NCBI GenBank assembly: GCA_026874595.1 | Contig: CM049309.1 | Location: 70,042,926 to 70,106,925, forward strand | DNA from: Sipunculus nudus | Taxonomy: Eukaryota; Annelida; Sipuncula; Golfingiida; Sipunculidae | Direction of reading: 5' to 3' | Length of the DNA stretch: 64,000 nucleotides | Part shown: piece by piece, positions 23,526 through 37,099 of the stretch | Numbering within the stretch: position 1 is the stretch's first letter | Layout of the letters: each line of letters opens with the position of its first letter | Made by a program: the position numbers and the translations under genes | The notes under the pieces: generated by a model | What the model saw: only the letters and a program-made list of their open reading frames with translations | Databases searched by the model: none | What the model was told of the DNA's origin: nothing

Positions 23526-23980
23526 TTTGGTTGGGCCTTTTAATGATATTTGCTCTTTTTTTAAGATTCCAAAGTATTCACAGGAAGAGAAGTCAACCCA
23601 CTATAGGACAAGGATAAAGCTGATAAATTTAAAATATTTTTTTTTTTCTATATTTTATCCAAAGGCAGATTCAAGTTTGCTTTAAAAACTCACCCTTTTA
23701 CATAAGTTTATAGCAATATTTTATAATCCTTTTGTGCATTATAAAATCTTAAAACTCTTGTTAATGTACCATTTGTAAAATTACCCATATTATATATGTG
23801 CAGTATAATTTTAGTATATCTGATATTATGATTTTATGTGAAGTTTTAATATTTATGATTTGTGTATAATCAATGGAGTTTTTTTTTTATCTTGAGTGTT
23901 TTTATCTAGTTTATCATGTTGTGTCAGGCTTGTTCCAGCAGAATATTTAAAACTCCTGATGCATGTGTATTTTAAGAAAA

Positions 23981-23994
23981 TATTATTATTATTA

Positions 23995-24044
<50 letters not shown>
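23981..24044. repeat. (ATT)n microsatellite beside a splice donor
   Basis: About 21 ATT units with one interruption (ATTAATT). On the - strand it starts only about a dozen bases after the GTAGG donor of the coiled-coil exon. Confidence 0.95.
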
Positions 24045-24046
<2 letters not shown>

Positions 24047-24055
24047 GACACCTAC

Positions 24056-24266
24056 CTTGAGTAACTTCATAAGTCCTTCCAGCTGTACCATCAAGTCCTT
24101 CCGGCTCTCTTGGAGAGCAGACATTCTGGCTTCGAGCTCATCGCGGCGCTGTCGTAGAAGTCGGAGCTCAGCGAGCAATGTGGGATTCCGCTGTTGTGTG
24201 TCTGGACTGGCCTTTGCATGTTGTTCCTGTTCTATTTTCAATTTCTGGATCTCATGCATGATTTCC
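24056..24266 (-). CDS. DTN: dystrobrevin coiled-coil exon (dystrophin-binding)
   Basis: 211 bp, acceptor TCCCTTTAG|GGAAATC and donor CTCAAG|GTAGGTG; the first base completes an Arg codon and the exon ends in phase 0. It encodes [18 protein letters not shown], then [37 protein letters not shown] and GLMKLLK. These are the end of helix H1 and all of helix H2, the paired coiled coils through which dystrobrevin binds dystrophin. It is the most conserved segment in the window. Confidence 0.97.
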
Positions 24267-25039
24267 CTAAAGGGACAAAATCAATTAGATTAGTCACAAA
24301 TTGTTCTCCCATGATGACCTCTCCCGAGGAAGTATAATACCAGCCCAGCTTTAAGCACCTCCCTGGGGATCCCACATTATTTCTTTTTTTATCCCCAAAA
24401 GATTCCTTTCCTCGACATCCTTGAGACTAGACAGGGAATAAACCACAGCCAACCACAATTACAAGTCTGAAACCTTGGAAAATAAATGTTTGACTAATAT
24501 TCAGGCTGTGACCCCTATACCAGATACAGGTTCGTATTCCCAAATGGTTACTTCAATTACTTTATCTGATTAGCAGTCTGTGGGCTTTATAGGAATATCT
24601 CCACAGTAAATTGCTCCTGCAATGTCTCCATCAGGACTGATAGACAAAACTTATCCTATCATGAAGATGAATATTACATATTATTCTAACTCAAGGATAC
24701 ACTATTTCACCCTAAGATTAGAAAATATGGCAATATGACCCCTCAGATCATGCTAATTATTGAAAAATATAGGGTTGGTGGTCTTGCTTATATACCATGC
24801 ATCACATCAATAAAATCTGGTTATGTTTATCCATAATCTTTGGCCAGCAGTAATATATATTTAGACAAACAACTGTGAAGAAATTAATCATGTGTGTACT
24901 GTGGTCCGTTCCTTTTATATCTGACAGTTTAATTTTAGAAAGATGATAATTGGTTTCTGGTGATCGAGTTTGTGTTGCTTGGATGAATATGCATCTGCTC
25001 TAATAATCTGGGATAGCTGGGTGACTGGGCTCATTTGAG

Positions 25040-25290
25040 AGAACAAAACACAGAGAAGCCCTGCTCAATGACCACCTCTGTAGCAAAAACACCACTCTAA
25101 AACAATTATTTCTATAGGTATGAAAGGTTTGCCATGATTGTGAGGTTTTACTGTATAATTACTGTATAACCTCCCTTATATGGCCATCCCTTGCTTTAAT
25201 TGGTCTTATGACATGTCTATAGATCTATAATGTTATCCCTCTCTAATACAAACACCTCTCTTTTACAGGCAAGCCCCAGGTCACACCCTT
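25040..25290. repeat. dispersed GACCACC-family repeat
   Basis: CAATGACCACCTCTGTAGC, then TGATTGTGAGGTTTTACTGT, then TACTGTATAACCTCCCTTAT. The inner junction is two inverted ends head to head (GAGGTTTTACTGTATAAT / TACTGTATAACCTC). Related to 12052-12236 and 45491-45640. Confidence 0.45.
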
Positions 25291-26155
25291 GTACATAATT
25301 TACAAGATTTTACAATTGCACAAATATGCTGCATTCCATTGTATCTATCATATACTGTTCATTAACTGTTATGCATTGTCTACCAAACACCCTAAAAATG
25401 CCAAAGGGCATTTTACTTTTTATACAGGAAACTACGGTTAAATTTACTCACAAGTCATTGCAATATGACCTGCCTGTCACATATACATTAATCATACAAT
25501 ATGAATGTCACATACCAATCTATAGATATACAATGCAATTACAAGTCTCTATAAAGCGATCTGTCTTAAATGCAAAGAACGAAAGTTCAATCAGAGTGAG
25601 CTTGTTATTTACCTCATCTTTATGTGATACATACACAAAAAAGGCAATTTTTTTACATATCTAATGCTATACCTGAGCTTATTACAACCCACATCTCAAT
25701 GTGATACAAACATAATGATATCTGTAGTAGTGTGCTATACTTGGAGACTGTTCTTTTGATTGCTGAACAATGCATTAAAATCTCAGTGGTTTCTTATTTT
25801 AACACATGACACAGGTTACATATTCTACCAACATAGATTAAGTAAGTCATTTATAATGGGATATATCTTAACCCTCCTCCTGCGGGACCCGTATATATAC
25901 GGGCGACGCGCCGCATCCCCGCCATGCGGGATACGTATAAATACGGTTTGGGAGGGTGCTAGATTTATAGGCCAATAAAAAAAATCTTATCCCGTCAGTC
26001 CGTATGAAATTTTATGCGGGATCACTAAAGGGGATTTCCATTCGAATGGTTTCGTTTTCCCGGAAGGTTATTTGACAAACCGTGTGCAAATAGCGATGAC
26101 ATTTTTATCATGTGTACGGGACATGACCGGTCATGACCCGCGAAGTAGGTCAATC

Positions 26156-26428
26156 ATGGCGGCGTCTGTTATTGTTGACAATGAGAAAATAGCGCAATTA
26201 TTTCTGGATTCTGGTCGACTAATGGGAAAAGTTTTTCTTATTAACTCAATGAAAATGACAGCCAGTTTCATTATAGATCTTGAGGAACTGACTGATCTGT
26301 TACGGGAGTGGGCAAACGGTGATGTTACGGACCGGACTGCGCGGTGTCGGCCTTCAAACCGGCACGCGCACGTCAGCCATGTTTCAAATTCAAGACGTGA
26401 TGAATTGATGAAATATATATTTGACTAG
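26156..26428 (+). pseudogene. short reading frame inside the piggyBac-type element, possibly a transposase N-terminal remnant
   Basis: The ATG at 26156 has A at -3 and G at +4; 90 residues follow to a stop at 26426-26428. It begins MAASVIVDNEKIAQLFLDSG and ends RRDELMKYIFD. The position just inside the left terminus is where a piggyBac transposase would start, and the acidic/hydrophobic N-terminus is compatible with that. I see no catalytic motif, so it is either a remnant left by internal deletion or chance. Confidence 0.3.
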
Positions 26429-26880
26429 AAAAGAGCATGAAATCAATGTTAACTGTAACAAAAAAATGTAAAAAAACGTATATGTAAGAGGTAAGACAAG
26501 TTAAAAGTAAAAAAGTCACTTGAATAATAACGTGTAGAGAAGTTCTCTCACATGGGTGAACATTATTGGAATGATTTAGCGATTTAATCGTCACGTTCCT
26601 TGCATGTCAACTCATGCCGCAAGTTGTAGTCCTTGCATTATTATTTTATTTATATAAATTTTCTTTAATATTAACTGTTTATAATGAAGTTTTTTACATT
26701 TTTAATGAAGCTTACACATTTTTACGATGTCCTGTAAGCAAAGTATTTTTTTTTTTTAGAAAAAAAGTAAAAAATAAAAACCTTCCAAAACTGTTGTCTC
26801 CCATGTGTTCCAAGTAAATTTATTCATATTTATATAGATAAAATAATTCTTTCCACTCTCTTCCACAAAAAAAGAATATT

Positions 26881-27196
26881 CAAAGACCTACGTTAAGAGG
26901 TTGATGACTTAAAAAGACAGCACAACACAACTACTGCGAGAAATTGTTAGAGTGACACAAAGAACATTTGTTTTATATCTCACATTTCAATTGGTTGCCA
27001 TGGCAACCATATATATATATATAAGGATATCTTATCAAAGACATATGTTAAGAGATTGAAGACTTAAAAGACAGATAACAACTTCTGCAAGAAATTGTTT
27101 AATTGGAATGACAAAAAAAAACATTTAAACGTTTTATTTCTCACATTTCAGTTGGTTGCCATGGCAATCATATATATATATATATATAAGGATATC
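26881..27196. repeat. 155-bp tandem duplication carrying X-box palindromes and (AT)n
   Basis: Unit 1 starts at 26881 (CAAAGACCTACGTTAAGAG) and unit 2 at 27036 (CAAAGACATATGTTAAGAG). Each ends with TTGGTTGCCATGGCAAYCAT, an (AT)n run and AAGGATATC. GTTGCCATGGCAAC is perfect at 26994-27007 and has one change at 27155-27168. Confidence 0.85.
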
Positions 27197-28784
27197 CTAA
27201 AATTTCTCACTTTAGCAGTCTTGATTCAGTCTGGTATACAATACTACAGGTATTGACCATTGGGACCAAAAAAGAGTACATACAGATGCTACAAATAAAG
27301 CATCCATTCAGCACTTTTTCTAAGGCAAAAAAACTGCAAACAATTCAGTATACAGCACATATAAGGAAAAAATCAATTCAGCAGGAGGAGGGTTAAGCAC
27401 AGGTGTAGATACAAACAGTATCTGGTAATAAACTGGTATATATTAATAATGAGCTTGTCAAAATATTTGTTAGATCTACTCAGAACAGAGGTAAAATTTA
27501 TAATGTTTTATACCCATCAAACACAGGTTTCTAGCAAGTTACACAACACACGGCTATCCATTAATCTTATGCAGGATGAAAATCAAAATGAATCTGCTGG
27601 TCAAAGTGAGGTAAAAATACAAGAAAACAACTCAGAGGTGTCGAAATAATGGTTTGTTCCTTAATTATTCACTCCATGGAGATAATTTGAATAAAATATA
27701 TCCAAAGTGTAAATCTAATCATAATTTTGTCCTTTTTTTATTACTATTTCAAACCTGTGATACAATTATAAATAAATTCCTCTTTAATTCATACGGATGA
27801 GACTTTGCTACTCTTAAAAGAGTTAATTTAATATAAACATATGGGAAAGGGAACACCCTTGTTTACTTTCCTCCCAACAGATGGTGCCACACATCAGGAT
27901 TTGTATGGGTGAGTATGTACAGGCATTGTGATGATTGATAAAACAATCTCGACATCATGTTTGACCATTCATTCCACACAGTCATTAATACATTGTAACT
28001 AAAAGTACTGATATAACAATCTGCATTTCATGTACTCCATGTGTAATATGGCCACAGCTTCACAGGTTGACTGCATCAAACCTGGCTGTTTTAACATTGA
28101 ATAAAGAAACAAAAGAATGACCAAAATGGGGTTTCCTAAATCTGTTTTCTTTAAGTCCTCTTGTAAATTACCATAACTATACATACCAGTAAAATGCTGC
28201 AATAATATAGATTTATATATCTGTCTTAAAAAATCTTATTAAATAAAATTTCCTTGCTAAGACCTAATTTCTGCATGGGTCACCATAACCAAGCATACAG
28301 AAATCCAAAGATGATTTTGTTTTATAAAATATTTTATCATTAATATGTCTATTCAAACATTTAATTCAAAAACATAATTTATTTATTCCACTTCACCTTA
28401 TGTATAGTATTACAATATTTTAAAAAGAAATTTTATTGGGTTGCAGTATCGTATATCTGTCATTTGATCACATGACCTTTTATCACATGACACCATAATG
28501 ACATACCTACTGTTAATATGATGGAGATGGACCAACTTCATCTTCTTTCTATATAGCCTATATAAATTGTGTCCAGTAGGTATAGGAGACTACAATGCAG
28601 ACATGAAGGATGTATGTGGCAGAAATGATCATAAACCCCAGCTAGAGTCGATATATATGAGGCTTATATCACGCTGAACTGAGCAATAAAATAAACTGAC
28701 GTTTTATGTCAGTTGGTTTGCAGGAAGGCTACTTTGGCGATCGACATGCCATGAATCCATCAAGAGACCAAGGTATTATAATGG

Positions 28785-28905
28785 CTAAACTTATTTTTTT
28801 CACATACTGTTTTGGCTATGCCTATTTTTTCACAGACTGCTTTGGCAATATACCTATTTTTTCACAGACTGCTTTGGCTATACTTCTTTTTCACAGACTG
28901 TTCTT
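28785..28905. repeat. 33-bp tandem repeat, about 3.5 copies
   Basis: Units of CCTATTTTTTCACAGACTGC, then TTTGGCAATATA, beginning near 28785. The first and last copies are diverged. Confidence 0.75.
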
Positions 28906-31900
28906 TTTGTTAGTATCTTCAAGGATAGTGTGACAAGGATAGTGTGACATCTCTGATGGACCAAGAAATATGACTGTAATATTTCAAGGTATAAATGCCT
29001 GGCACTGTGATATATATGCATACAACTGAAATTGTAAAATTTTTAGATTGGCAACCCATTCAAGTCACATATATTTAATTCCCCTTATTCAAAGATTAAG
29101 TTGACCTTGATTTTGAATATTTTCTGACTTATTCAGGAATAAGAACACTTCACCTTACAGAGAGTAAGCAACCACAGGTGGCACCATTTGCATGTAAAAA
29201 TCATGAGGGCAGACATGTCATGTCAACTATGTTATAAATGGTAACAGATTTTGCACAATATATGCAAAGATCTGAAATCTAAATTTCCAGATGAAAGTAA
29301 ACAATGCAAAAGCTAGAATCTTAGGAGTGAAGCACTTTAGCAGCACTTGGGTTCAATCAAATATTTTTGTTGGGGATTTTCAGCCCCAAATTCCAGCACC
29401 CTACTTACATGGTATCCATGATATGTTTAAGTAGCCATTAAATCTACACTTTTTGGTTTACTGGCTGAGTGATCTGTGTGTAAAGCAAAAGCTAACTACC
29501 ATATCAGATTACGGTGACCTAGTAAACTACCAGGCATTATATATGACATATAAAAATCTGCATTGCCTGGGATGGGGGATACAATCAATTTCCCAATCTA
29601 CAGTTCCATGTGACATTTAATCCTTCAGTATTTTATCACTGACAATGTGACTAACAAGGGCAGGAAGGGGCTTCCTTTCTGAACCAGACGAGTGTGTCAA
29701 AGACATAAAGTTATGGATTTTACAGCAAAGTGTTTATCTGATTACTGTTTTTTGCCTCTTTCAATATTTAACTTTCTTTATATCTACCAATTTTATTTAA
29801 ATTTCAGATTATTTCAAAATGTCCAAAATAAAAATTATATTAAAACACCAATCCTGATAACCATTTTGTCTGACATTATCCCAGCTTCATACATTAATCA
29901 TGACTCACAAGAATGAAAATATTTACTTCTCTCAACAGAACAAATTAATAGCCTCTCTATCCACAAGAGATAAAAATACAATCTGGGCAACAATTTTTTT
30001 TTATTTATACAATCAAGATATCTCACAGTTGATTTTTCAGTATCTTCAATCCCAATTTCAATAAGAGAAATCAGTGGACCATAAATCTATATATAAGAGA
30101 TCTCAGGTCACATTTAGTTAAATTTTTGTTTGTCCTTAATTTATCTTCAGCTAGAAAATCGGTCAACCATAAATTTGTCAATCCTGAACCAGAATGAAAC
30201 TTCAGCATTGAGATGGAAATTTTTCTGTATATTCACGTAATGGAACTTAAGTTTTTCAGGTTTGTTTCATTAACACAAGCATCTGAGCAGAACTTCCTGT
30301 ACCGGACCCTCCCACTCACTCCAAGCACCAAATCAGAGATCAATAAATTGGAGATCTTTTTATTATATACCAACCATATACCCATAACTCTGACATGATA
30401 CCTGTAACATCCAGGATTTAGTGTATAATTTGAGCCCCTATGAGTAGTTTAGAGAAACTGAGAGAAATAAAGCTATCAAGATTCAAATCTAGCATGGCAA
30501 TTCAACATAAAAAGTACTCTGAGGACAACACCCAGGCAAAAATCTATCTGTGAAGAAAGTTAGGAGGGAAGAGGACATTAAGGAGCAAAGTTTAGAGTGG
30601 CATAACAGTTTTTTGGACCACATCCAAATCCTCAAATTACAGTCCTATTTCTATTCTATCCTGCTAGAAAACCTCCATTCTTGTTGATATTTATCCATTT
30701 TGGAACTGAACTTGTTATAGTATATTTCATTACAACCACATCAGGGGAAAACTTCCTAAATTGGAACCTCCAACATTGACATCTCTGACTTTTTCTTGCT
30801 GGCTGTCTTTTTTTCTCTGCTTTTCATTTTAATAAGCCTTTGTATGGAATTTGGTAACCTCGTGGTAAGTGTCTCTGACCCTATTAATGGAGAGGTGAAC
30901 TCCAAATTATCATATGTTTAATTGACAGGAGTACTGTTTTTCTGTCCCAAAGTCCAATGTGTTAACCAGTATGGCACGTCCTACCCCTGATACACAGACT
31001 GTTTATGTGAGTTAACTATTTAATGATCACGCAGACTTGTCTCACAAATACTACTGCATTACTGGTACATGTAGACCAGACAATGTTCCCCTGGTGAGTG
31101 TGATGGAGGTGTTTTGTCTGCCTACCTGGCAGGAACAGGTGTGATTGATAGGATGGAGATATCAAATTATAAACAGGTTACATCAAGGTAACTTCCTTGT
31201 TAGCAGGTGGGCTTGGTCTAATATTAACGTAGTAGACACTCCAGTGCAGAGGTTTATTGAATTCTAGACAACTTCCATGATCTGATCAAATGATTATTAA
31301 ATTATGAACCATTATTTAAAACAAACTGATTTGTATTTCACCAAGCATTTCTCCATCTTTGTTGTAAATATTTGATTGACATTTTGGTTGGCACAATATA
31401 CTTGTAACGGTGTACCATCTCTTCTATTTATGCAATTAATGTCATAATCATAGCTTAACTGCTGTTTCTACAGTTTTCTTTTCAACTACTCTTCAACTTT
31501 TTCTTGACAACTATCTGATTTCCTATTTAAGATGTTGGCAAAATCTTATATTTATTCCATCTACTAAACTAAATCATGTATTAATCCAGAAGTAGTTGCT
31601 AAAAATTCATCAGTCACTCTACATGAACTGCTTCATCAGGTATGTAAGCTAAATATATTTCTTTATAATTATCAGCATATCATAGTGATCAACCATCATC
31701 CATATTTACATATGGAAATTCAACTAACAGAAACTCGGAAAATCCCTTGACTTGGTGAACTAATGAAAAGAAGAACTACCTTGAAATTTCAATCATGATG
31801 ATTTCAGGGTTAAACATAATTATATCTGTGCAAAGTACCCTTAAGCACAAATGAATTAAATCATCCTCCTTGGCATATGCAACATTAAACTGCCATACCA

Positions 31901-32112
31901 TTCATACATTCTACCATTAAGAATAAAAGAAACACTTACCTATTTCAATAGCTCTACCATAAAGAATAAATTAAATGCATGTACTTACCTAATTCAATAG
32001 GTCTACCATAAAGAACATACCAAAAACTTGAATATTTCATAACTTGTACCACAAAGAATAAACTAAACACCAATTTCATAAGTTCTACCATTAAAAATAA
32101 AATAAAACTTAC

Positions 32113-32198
32113 CTATTTTTTGCCTCAAGCTGAGCGATGAGCTCCCGCTGCTCTTGATTTGTGTCCAGTGTGAGCTGGAGCTCTGTCGGACTCCTTGC
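32113..32198 (-). CDS. DTN: dystrobrevin exon, start of coiled coil H1
   Basis: 86 bp, acceptor TTATTGCAG|GCAAGG and donor AAATAG|GTAAGT; enters in phase 0 and leaves two bases into the Arg codon that the exon at 24266 completes. It encodes ARSPTELQLTLDTNQE, then QRELIAQLEAKN. The RELIAQLEAKNRE run across the junction is the conserved start of helix H1. Confidence 0.92.
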
Positions 32199-34373
32199 CT
32201 GCAATAACAGTAACATCCGACAATTAGACGGACTCCCCACCGATTAAGATCACAACTGCAATACACTAGTGATCTCTGGCTTAAACACCACAACAGAGGC
32301 TGGTGTATATCTTGATTCATTAAGGGATGGTCACTCTCGGGAAACGGAGTGCACTGACCCCTACCCATCCAATCCTGTACTGGTACACTAGCGATGTGTC
32401 TAGTGGTCAGAGAGATGATAAATACTATTAGGTTAATACCACCAGGGAAAACTAAGTGCTGATACAGATAGGAGGTACTTGATGAATGCCCTCAGCATGG
32501 ATTACTATTTGTAAAGGCAATTCTTCGTCACTATCATTAGCTTTTAGAAGAATCACTCCTATTTATAACATTTATTTATTTTTGCATCAATGCCAACAGC
32601 AAATTTACAAAACAAAACTTTATATATTAAGTATGTTCCACCATGGCACAGGTTGCCCATAAGTTTTTATGATTATTTTTTTGTTAACAGTGAATTTATT
32701 AAATTGATAAATTACCTATCAGTGAAAAAAAATCAAGTAGTATAAGGAAACCAAATACTTGAGAGATTTGCCATTTTTTTTATATGCTGACAAAACTAAC
32801 ATGGCAAAAGATACAATGCTGATACTGTAAATATGATAAAATACTAAAAGATAATATCCAAAGCCATCACTCCAAGAAAAAGCATCTAAAACTAGGTGAG
32901 GTATAAAGTCTAGAGATCTTAGTCAAACATTTCATTCTCTACAGCCATAAATTTCTAATGCAATTGTCATTGTCACTATGTCACTTTTAAATAAGTATTA
33001 TTTTTTTATTATTAGCTTTATAAATATAAAAGTAAAACATGGTAAAGGTGAAACAAAATATCTTAACACCATGATGATTTTCCTAATTCTTCATCTAAGT
33101 CAAACTAGAAACAATCTATTTAAGAAAATTTATTATTTTTATCTTGCCACAATTTCAGTATAAGAGGTTAACCTAAATACTGGGAGCTTCATACAAGTCA
33201 TGCATTATGCATGTGCAGGATTGACCAATCAGCTCACTTCCCATTGGGAGCCTACATGACTCCCAGGAGACATATGAAAATGAATTATCTGAAGCAACCA
33301 ATCAGAGCCAAAGCTTTCATGTTCCTAACTGTAATATCTGTATGGCTCATTTTTGTACCAAAGAATGATATCAACAATGCACTATTCTTCCTCATGCATA
33401 TGCAAATGTTAACTCTGACCTGTAAATCAAGGCCTTAAAATAGTCTTATGCATCTTAAATACAAACTGACCAGTTTCTTATAATCTTACAAATAAATCTG
33501 TAATTTTGCAGATTTCTTAACACTTGGATATATTCAATATTGTAAATTTCCATATATGTTGAAATTTGGCAAAAGAATAATTGACTGCACTCATCAATTG
33601 TATATAAACTTATAGGATTGCTGGATTTTCACAAAAAAATGTCATGTTTTAGCTTAATTAGCTTCTTTTCATATCATAATGTGTAAAAAATAACAATATT
33701 GATAAAGAAATTAGAGTAAGGAACACATTGATAAAACTATGCTTAATATTCAAGAAACCTGACAGATCACAGAATTAAAATTATTAAGATTTCCCTTCAT
33801 GATGGAAAAACTATATACATAATATGAAAAAAAAAATAAAGCTACATTTTACAGCAATGCAGCAATGTTTATGACCATGAATATTTTCATAGAAAATACA
33901 AACAATTCAAAGAATTGTGCATTTTAAGCTGACCTACCATTGCTGAGGTTCTCTGCAGAGTTGAAGTGACAACTGAACATATATTCAAACAATACAAGCA
34001 CCCTTGGTGTAAAGTCTTACACTAGTCTTCAATCCCAACCATTACACCATTCGTCCCCTCTCAAGTAAAATGGGCAAATCCAAGACCTAAAAGAGGCCAC
34101 ATCCAATGTCAACCTCAGGGGTGGCAGACTGCTACTTTGGGACCAATCAATCAGCTCGCAGTCAGGTCAAATCTACAGTTTGAACTTGGGCTATTTCATC
34201 AATATGTTACCGTAAGCCGTTGCTTCAATGACAGGGGGTTACAAGAAATTAAACCATACAGATGAAGAATACAGGATTATTTGACCTGCTGTTTAAAGGG
34301 AATTGCAGCAATTGGACCCTCACTTAATGTGCTAATCAATTACTCCCACAATATGCATAAAATGAACAGTTAC

Positions 34374-34479
34374 CGCGTCATGGGTGTCTGCCGCGAGTCG
34401 GGCAGCATAGCGGGCGATAAGACGGTGTTCCTCGTCTGGGCGGCTCGAGTCCACCGAGGATACAGCACACTTGCCTGGA
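34374..34479 (-). CDS. DTN: dystrobrevin exon with EEHRLIARYAARLAA motif
   Basis: 106 bp, acceptor CATATTTCAG|TCCAGG and donor GACGCG|GTAACT; the first base completes a Ser codon and the exon ends in phase 0. It encodes PGKCAVSSVDSSRPDEEHR, then LIARYAARLAADTHDA. The D-E-E-H-R-L-I-A-R-Y-A-A-R-L-A-A string is diagnostic of dystrobrevin and lies between the PEK..HIVP segment and the coiled coils. Confidence 0.94.
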
Positions 34480-35042
34480 CTGAAATATGATTAGTTATCA
34501 ATGAAAAGTTATTCAAAATGTGTCTGTGTCAATGTGCAGTGTTGTCTTCATGAGTTAAACCATTGACGCTTATTGGAGATTGAATGTTTAATAAACAGCA
34601 CCAAGGCCATTGATCTTCCTGCGTTCTTGAAATGAATTAAGCTTATTCCGTTTGATCCCGGCTCTTCTATAAAGCTAGCATTCACTGTGACAGCCTCATC
34701 AATAAACTTGCTTGTGTCGTTAATCTTAAGAAGTCAAGAAGTTTTGTCCATTGCACAATATATAAGCCACTGATTGAATGATGTTTCAAGAACCATTGGT
34801 GCTAACTCTATTCATAAATCAGTTTAAATTGGTTATTGGTAAAAATATCTGTCCTTCCAGCTGTGTTTAATTCATACTTCACATGGCCACTTTGTTTTTA
34901 ATGAAATGATTTATTAATGATGGTGACATAAACCTTGCATTCACTGTTTCAAATCCAACAAACTTTTATGCTCTAAAACTACATTGAACTTGGAATACAT
35001 TTGCTGGATCTAAAAGTTATTGAACACTTTAAGAATACTGAC

Positions 35043-35147
35043 CTTCTGTTTGTCCCTGCACTGTCCAGTGAAGACAGATCTACTGATCGTTGACTGTTCA
35101 TCGTGGAGTCAGGGAACCCATTGTGAACAGGAACAGGTGTGGCAGGG
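35043..35147 (-). CDS. DTN: dystrobrevin linker exon
   Basis: 105 bp, acceptor TTTGCTCAG|CCCTGC and donor AACAGAAG|GTCAGT. The first base completes the Val codon of SHIV, and the exon leaves two bases into a Ser codon. It encodes PATPVPVHNGFPDS, then TMNSQRSVDLSSLDSAGTNR. The linker is Ser/Thr-rich and weakly conserved; it is supported mainly by the closed phases and the flanking conserved motifs. Confidence 0.88.
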
Positions 35148-35589
35148 CTGAGCAAATAAAACAATTTACATAACACATATATATATATATCATATATATA
35201 ATATACCTTACTCAAAATCACAGCAAAAATGCATAACATATTCATCAGATGTCATACTTAACCTGAATAAATGGTTGGGAAATTTTTTTTCCATGATAAC
35301 ACAGCACAAAAGAGTATAATAGGCATTTTTTTAAGGTGCGGCAAAAAATAACATGACCATAAAAAAAAATAAGACAAACTCTCTTAAAAACAAACATATT
35401 ATCTACAGAGATTATTTCTCTGTAAACCGGAATAAATCACAGTATTACATACGTTACACTGTAAAATAAATATGTTTTAAAAAAACTGTTTATTTTCATG
35501 AACTCCATGATGAAATTTTTTAATGCATGTAAATCGTATGTAAATAAAATTTACAATTTAAATTACAATTTCAACTGTATGAAATATGA

Positions 35590-35617
35590 GGTTTACACTT
35601 GAGTAAAAGTGTAAACC
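35590..35617. repeat. 11-bp perfect hairpin
   Basis: GGTTTACACTT (35590-35600) and AAGTGTAAACC (35607-35617) are perfect inverted repeats around the six-base loop GAGTAA, within an AT-rich intron. Confidence 0.7.
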
Positions 35618-37099
35618 GAATGCCATGGAAATCCTTGTTTTTAATCTGTGATCAAATCAACAGAAACTGTTGACCATTAATGATAGCACCCCTTCACATC
35701 CTTTTCATAATTATATATGTTACAAACTTGCTTCTTTGCTATTGCTTTCATACTGGCCCAAGGCCAGGGAATGAACCTGATTCCTGTGGGGCAAATGGAC
35801 AACACAGCTGCCTGAAAGCCAATTGGTAGCCAAAAGTCCCGACATCCACTTTTTTTTTAAAACAGTCACGCATGTCACTAACATATCACTCAATTTTCAG
35901 GCAATATTCAAGTTAACCGCCAGTTTAAAGTTCAAACATTAGGCAAATTAATTTTCCTGAGAGTCCTGAAAACTGTTAGCAAGAATGCTGGAAAAGGATT
36001 GATTTTTACATGAATTTGGAAACTACATGAAACAGCCCTGCTAGAAACAATATCTGAAACGAAGAGTATAAAGCATTTTTTTGGTACTGATCTTTGTACA
36101 GGGAGCTGGAAGTCACAAAACTGAGTAAAGCAGATTTTTTACAAATGCTCACAGCAGTTCTGTCTTTGGAGTTTTAACACAAAAGATGAGACCATTCCCC
36201 GGCCTGGCATATTTGACTTCTATGCAGGGCTACCCCAGTACTGGTTTATTACCTGGCAGGCTGTACCTTCAGGAATACTTTAACTGACAGTCTATGTGAC
36301 AAGTATGTCACAGCCTCCTTGGGAGCAACTGGTGTCAATGCTAGGGTTGGCTGGCCCAGGTGACAGGTTGCATGAGACATGAGAGACCTGGGACTCACTG
36401 GTAACAACACTCTACACCTTGTATCCAAAGGGAATGTACTTAACTGAGGAATAACAGCAGCACATAACCAGGACACCCAGCACACAAGTGACCCATGGAT
36501 CATAGACACTCTGCTTACCAGTTGGGTTTGTAAGGGAAAGTGCTATTTTTGCAACCAAGGTTGTATATGGGTTTATCAGCTGGGCCAGGTGGTGGAATAA
36601 AGATACGAATGTTATAAACTAGAAACTTAAAAATACCTATCAAAGAGTTTGTACTTGACAGCACATTTAACAAATTTCATCTGATCCATGAGTCTTATTA
36701 ACATCCCTTTGGATACAAACTTATAAAGAGACATGCAGCCTAGCAAAAGTGTCATTTTGCTCCTCAGATATAAGAGTCTATGGAAGGGATTCCAACATTC
36801 AGAACTGCACGGTAAATATTGATGGGGATTCAAATATTTATGTCATTGTTTAAAATACCTCACAGCCAACAATTACACTGTCATTTAAGACAGACCACAA
36901 CAAAACTATTAGGAATATTTCCATGTAGAAAAAGATTATGTTTTAGCTTAGCATACAGTTAAATCTCCCTGCAAGTTAGTTTAATTTCTAACAGCATGCA
37001 AGCATATCTCTAACATGGTTTATGTAATTGATAGACAAGTCATGTGAGAGATAAGAAATTATGATAGTTATCACAGAGATGGGAGTCACATTTTGGTTT

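Larger units (their letters stand above)
16947..24055. other. dystrobrevin intron (7.1 kb)
   Basis: No exon was identified. It holds a 111-bp tandem duplication (17893-18115), a TTAA-flanked MITE (22588-23043), a degenerate minisatellite (23165-23525) and an ATT microsatellite next to the downstream exon's donor (23981-24044). The rest is AT-rich with nothing recognised. Confidence 0.6.
25872..27392. mobile_element. piggyBac-type non-autonomous element (1521 bp)
   Basis: The ends are perfect inverted repeats, CCCTCCTCCTGC (25872-25883) and GCAGGAGGAGGG (27381-27392), flanked on both sides by TTAA (25868-25871, 27393-27396). This is the piggyBac signature. The left subterminal region has nested palindromes (CCGTATATATACGG, GCGGGATACGTATAAATACGG). 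One 90-codon frame with a good start context lies at 26156-26428. An internal 155-bp duplication carries X-box palindromes. It is shorter than typical autonomous elements (about 2.3 kb or more), and no DDD catalytic domain was seen. Confidence 0.85.
24267..32112. other. dystrobrevin intron (7.8 kb)
   Basis: Contains the piggyBac-type element at 25872-27392, a GACCACC-family repeat (25040-25290) and a 33-bp tandem repeat (28785-28905). The remainder is AT-rich with no exon or RNA gene recognised. Confidence 0.6.
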
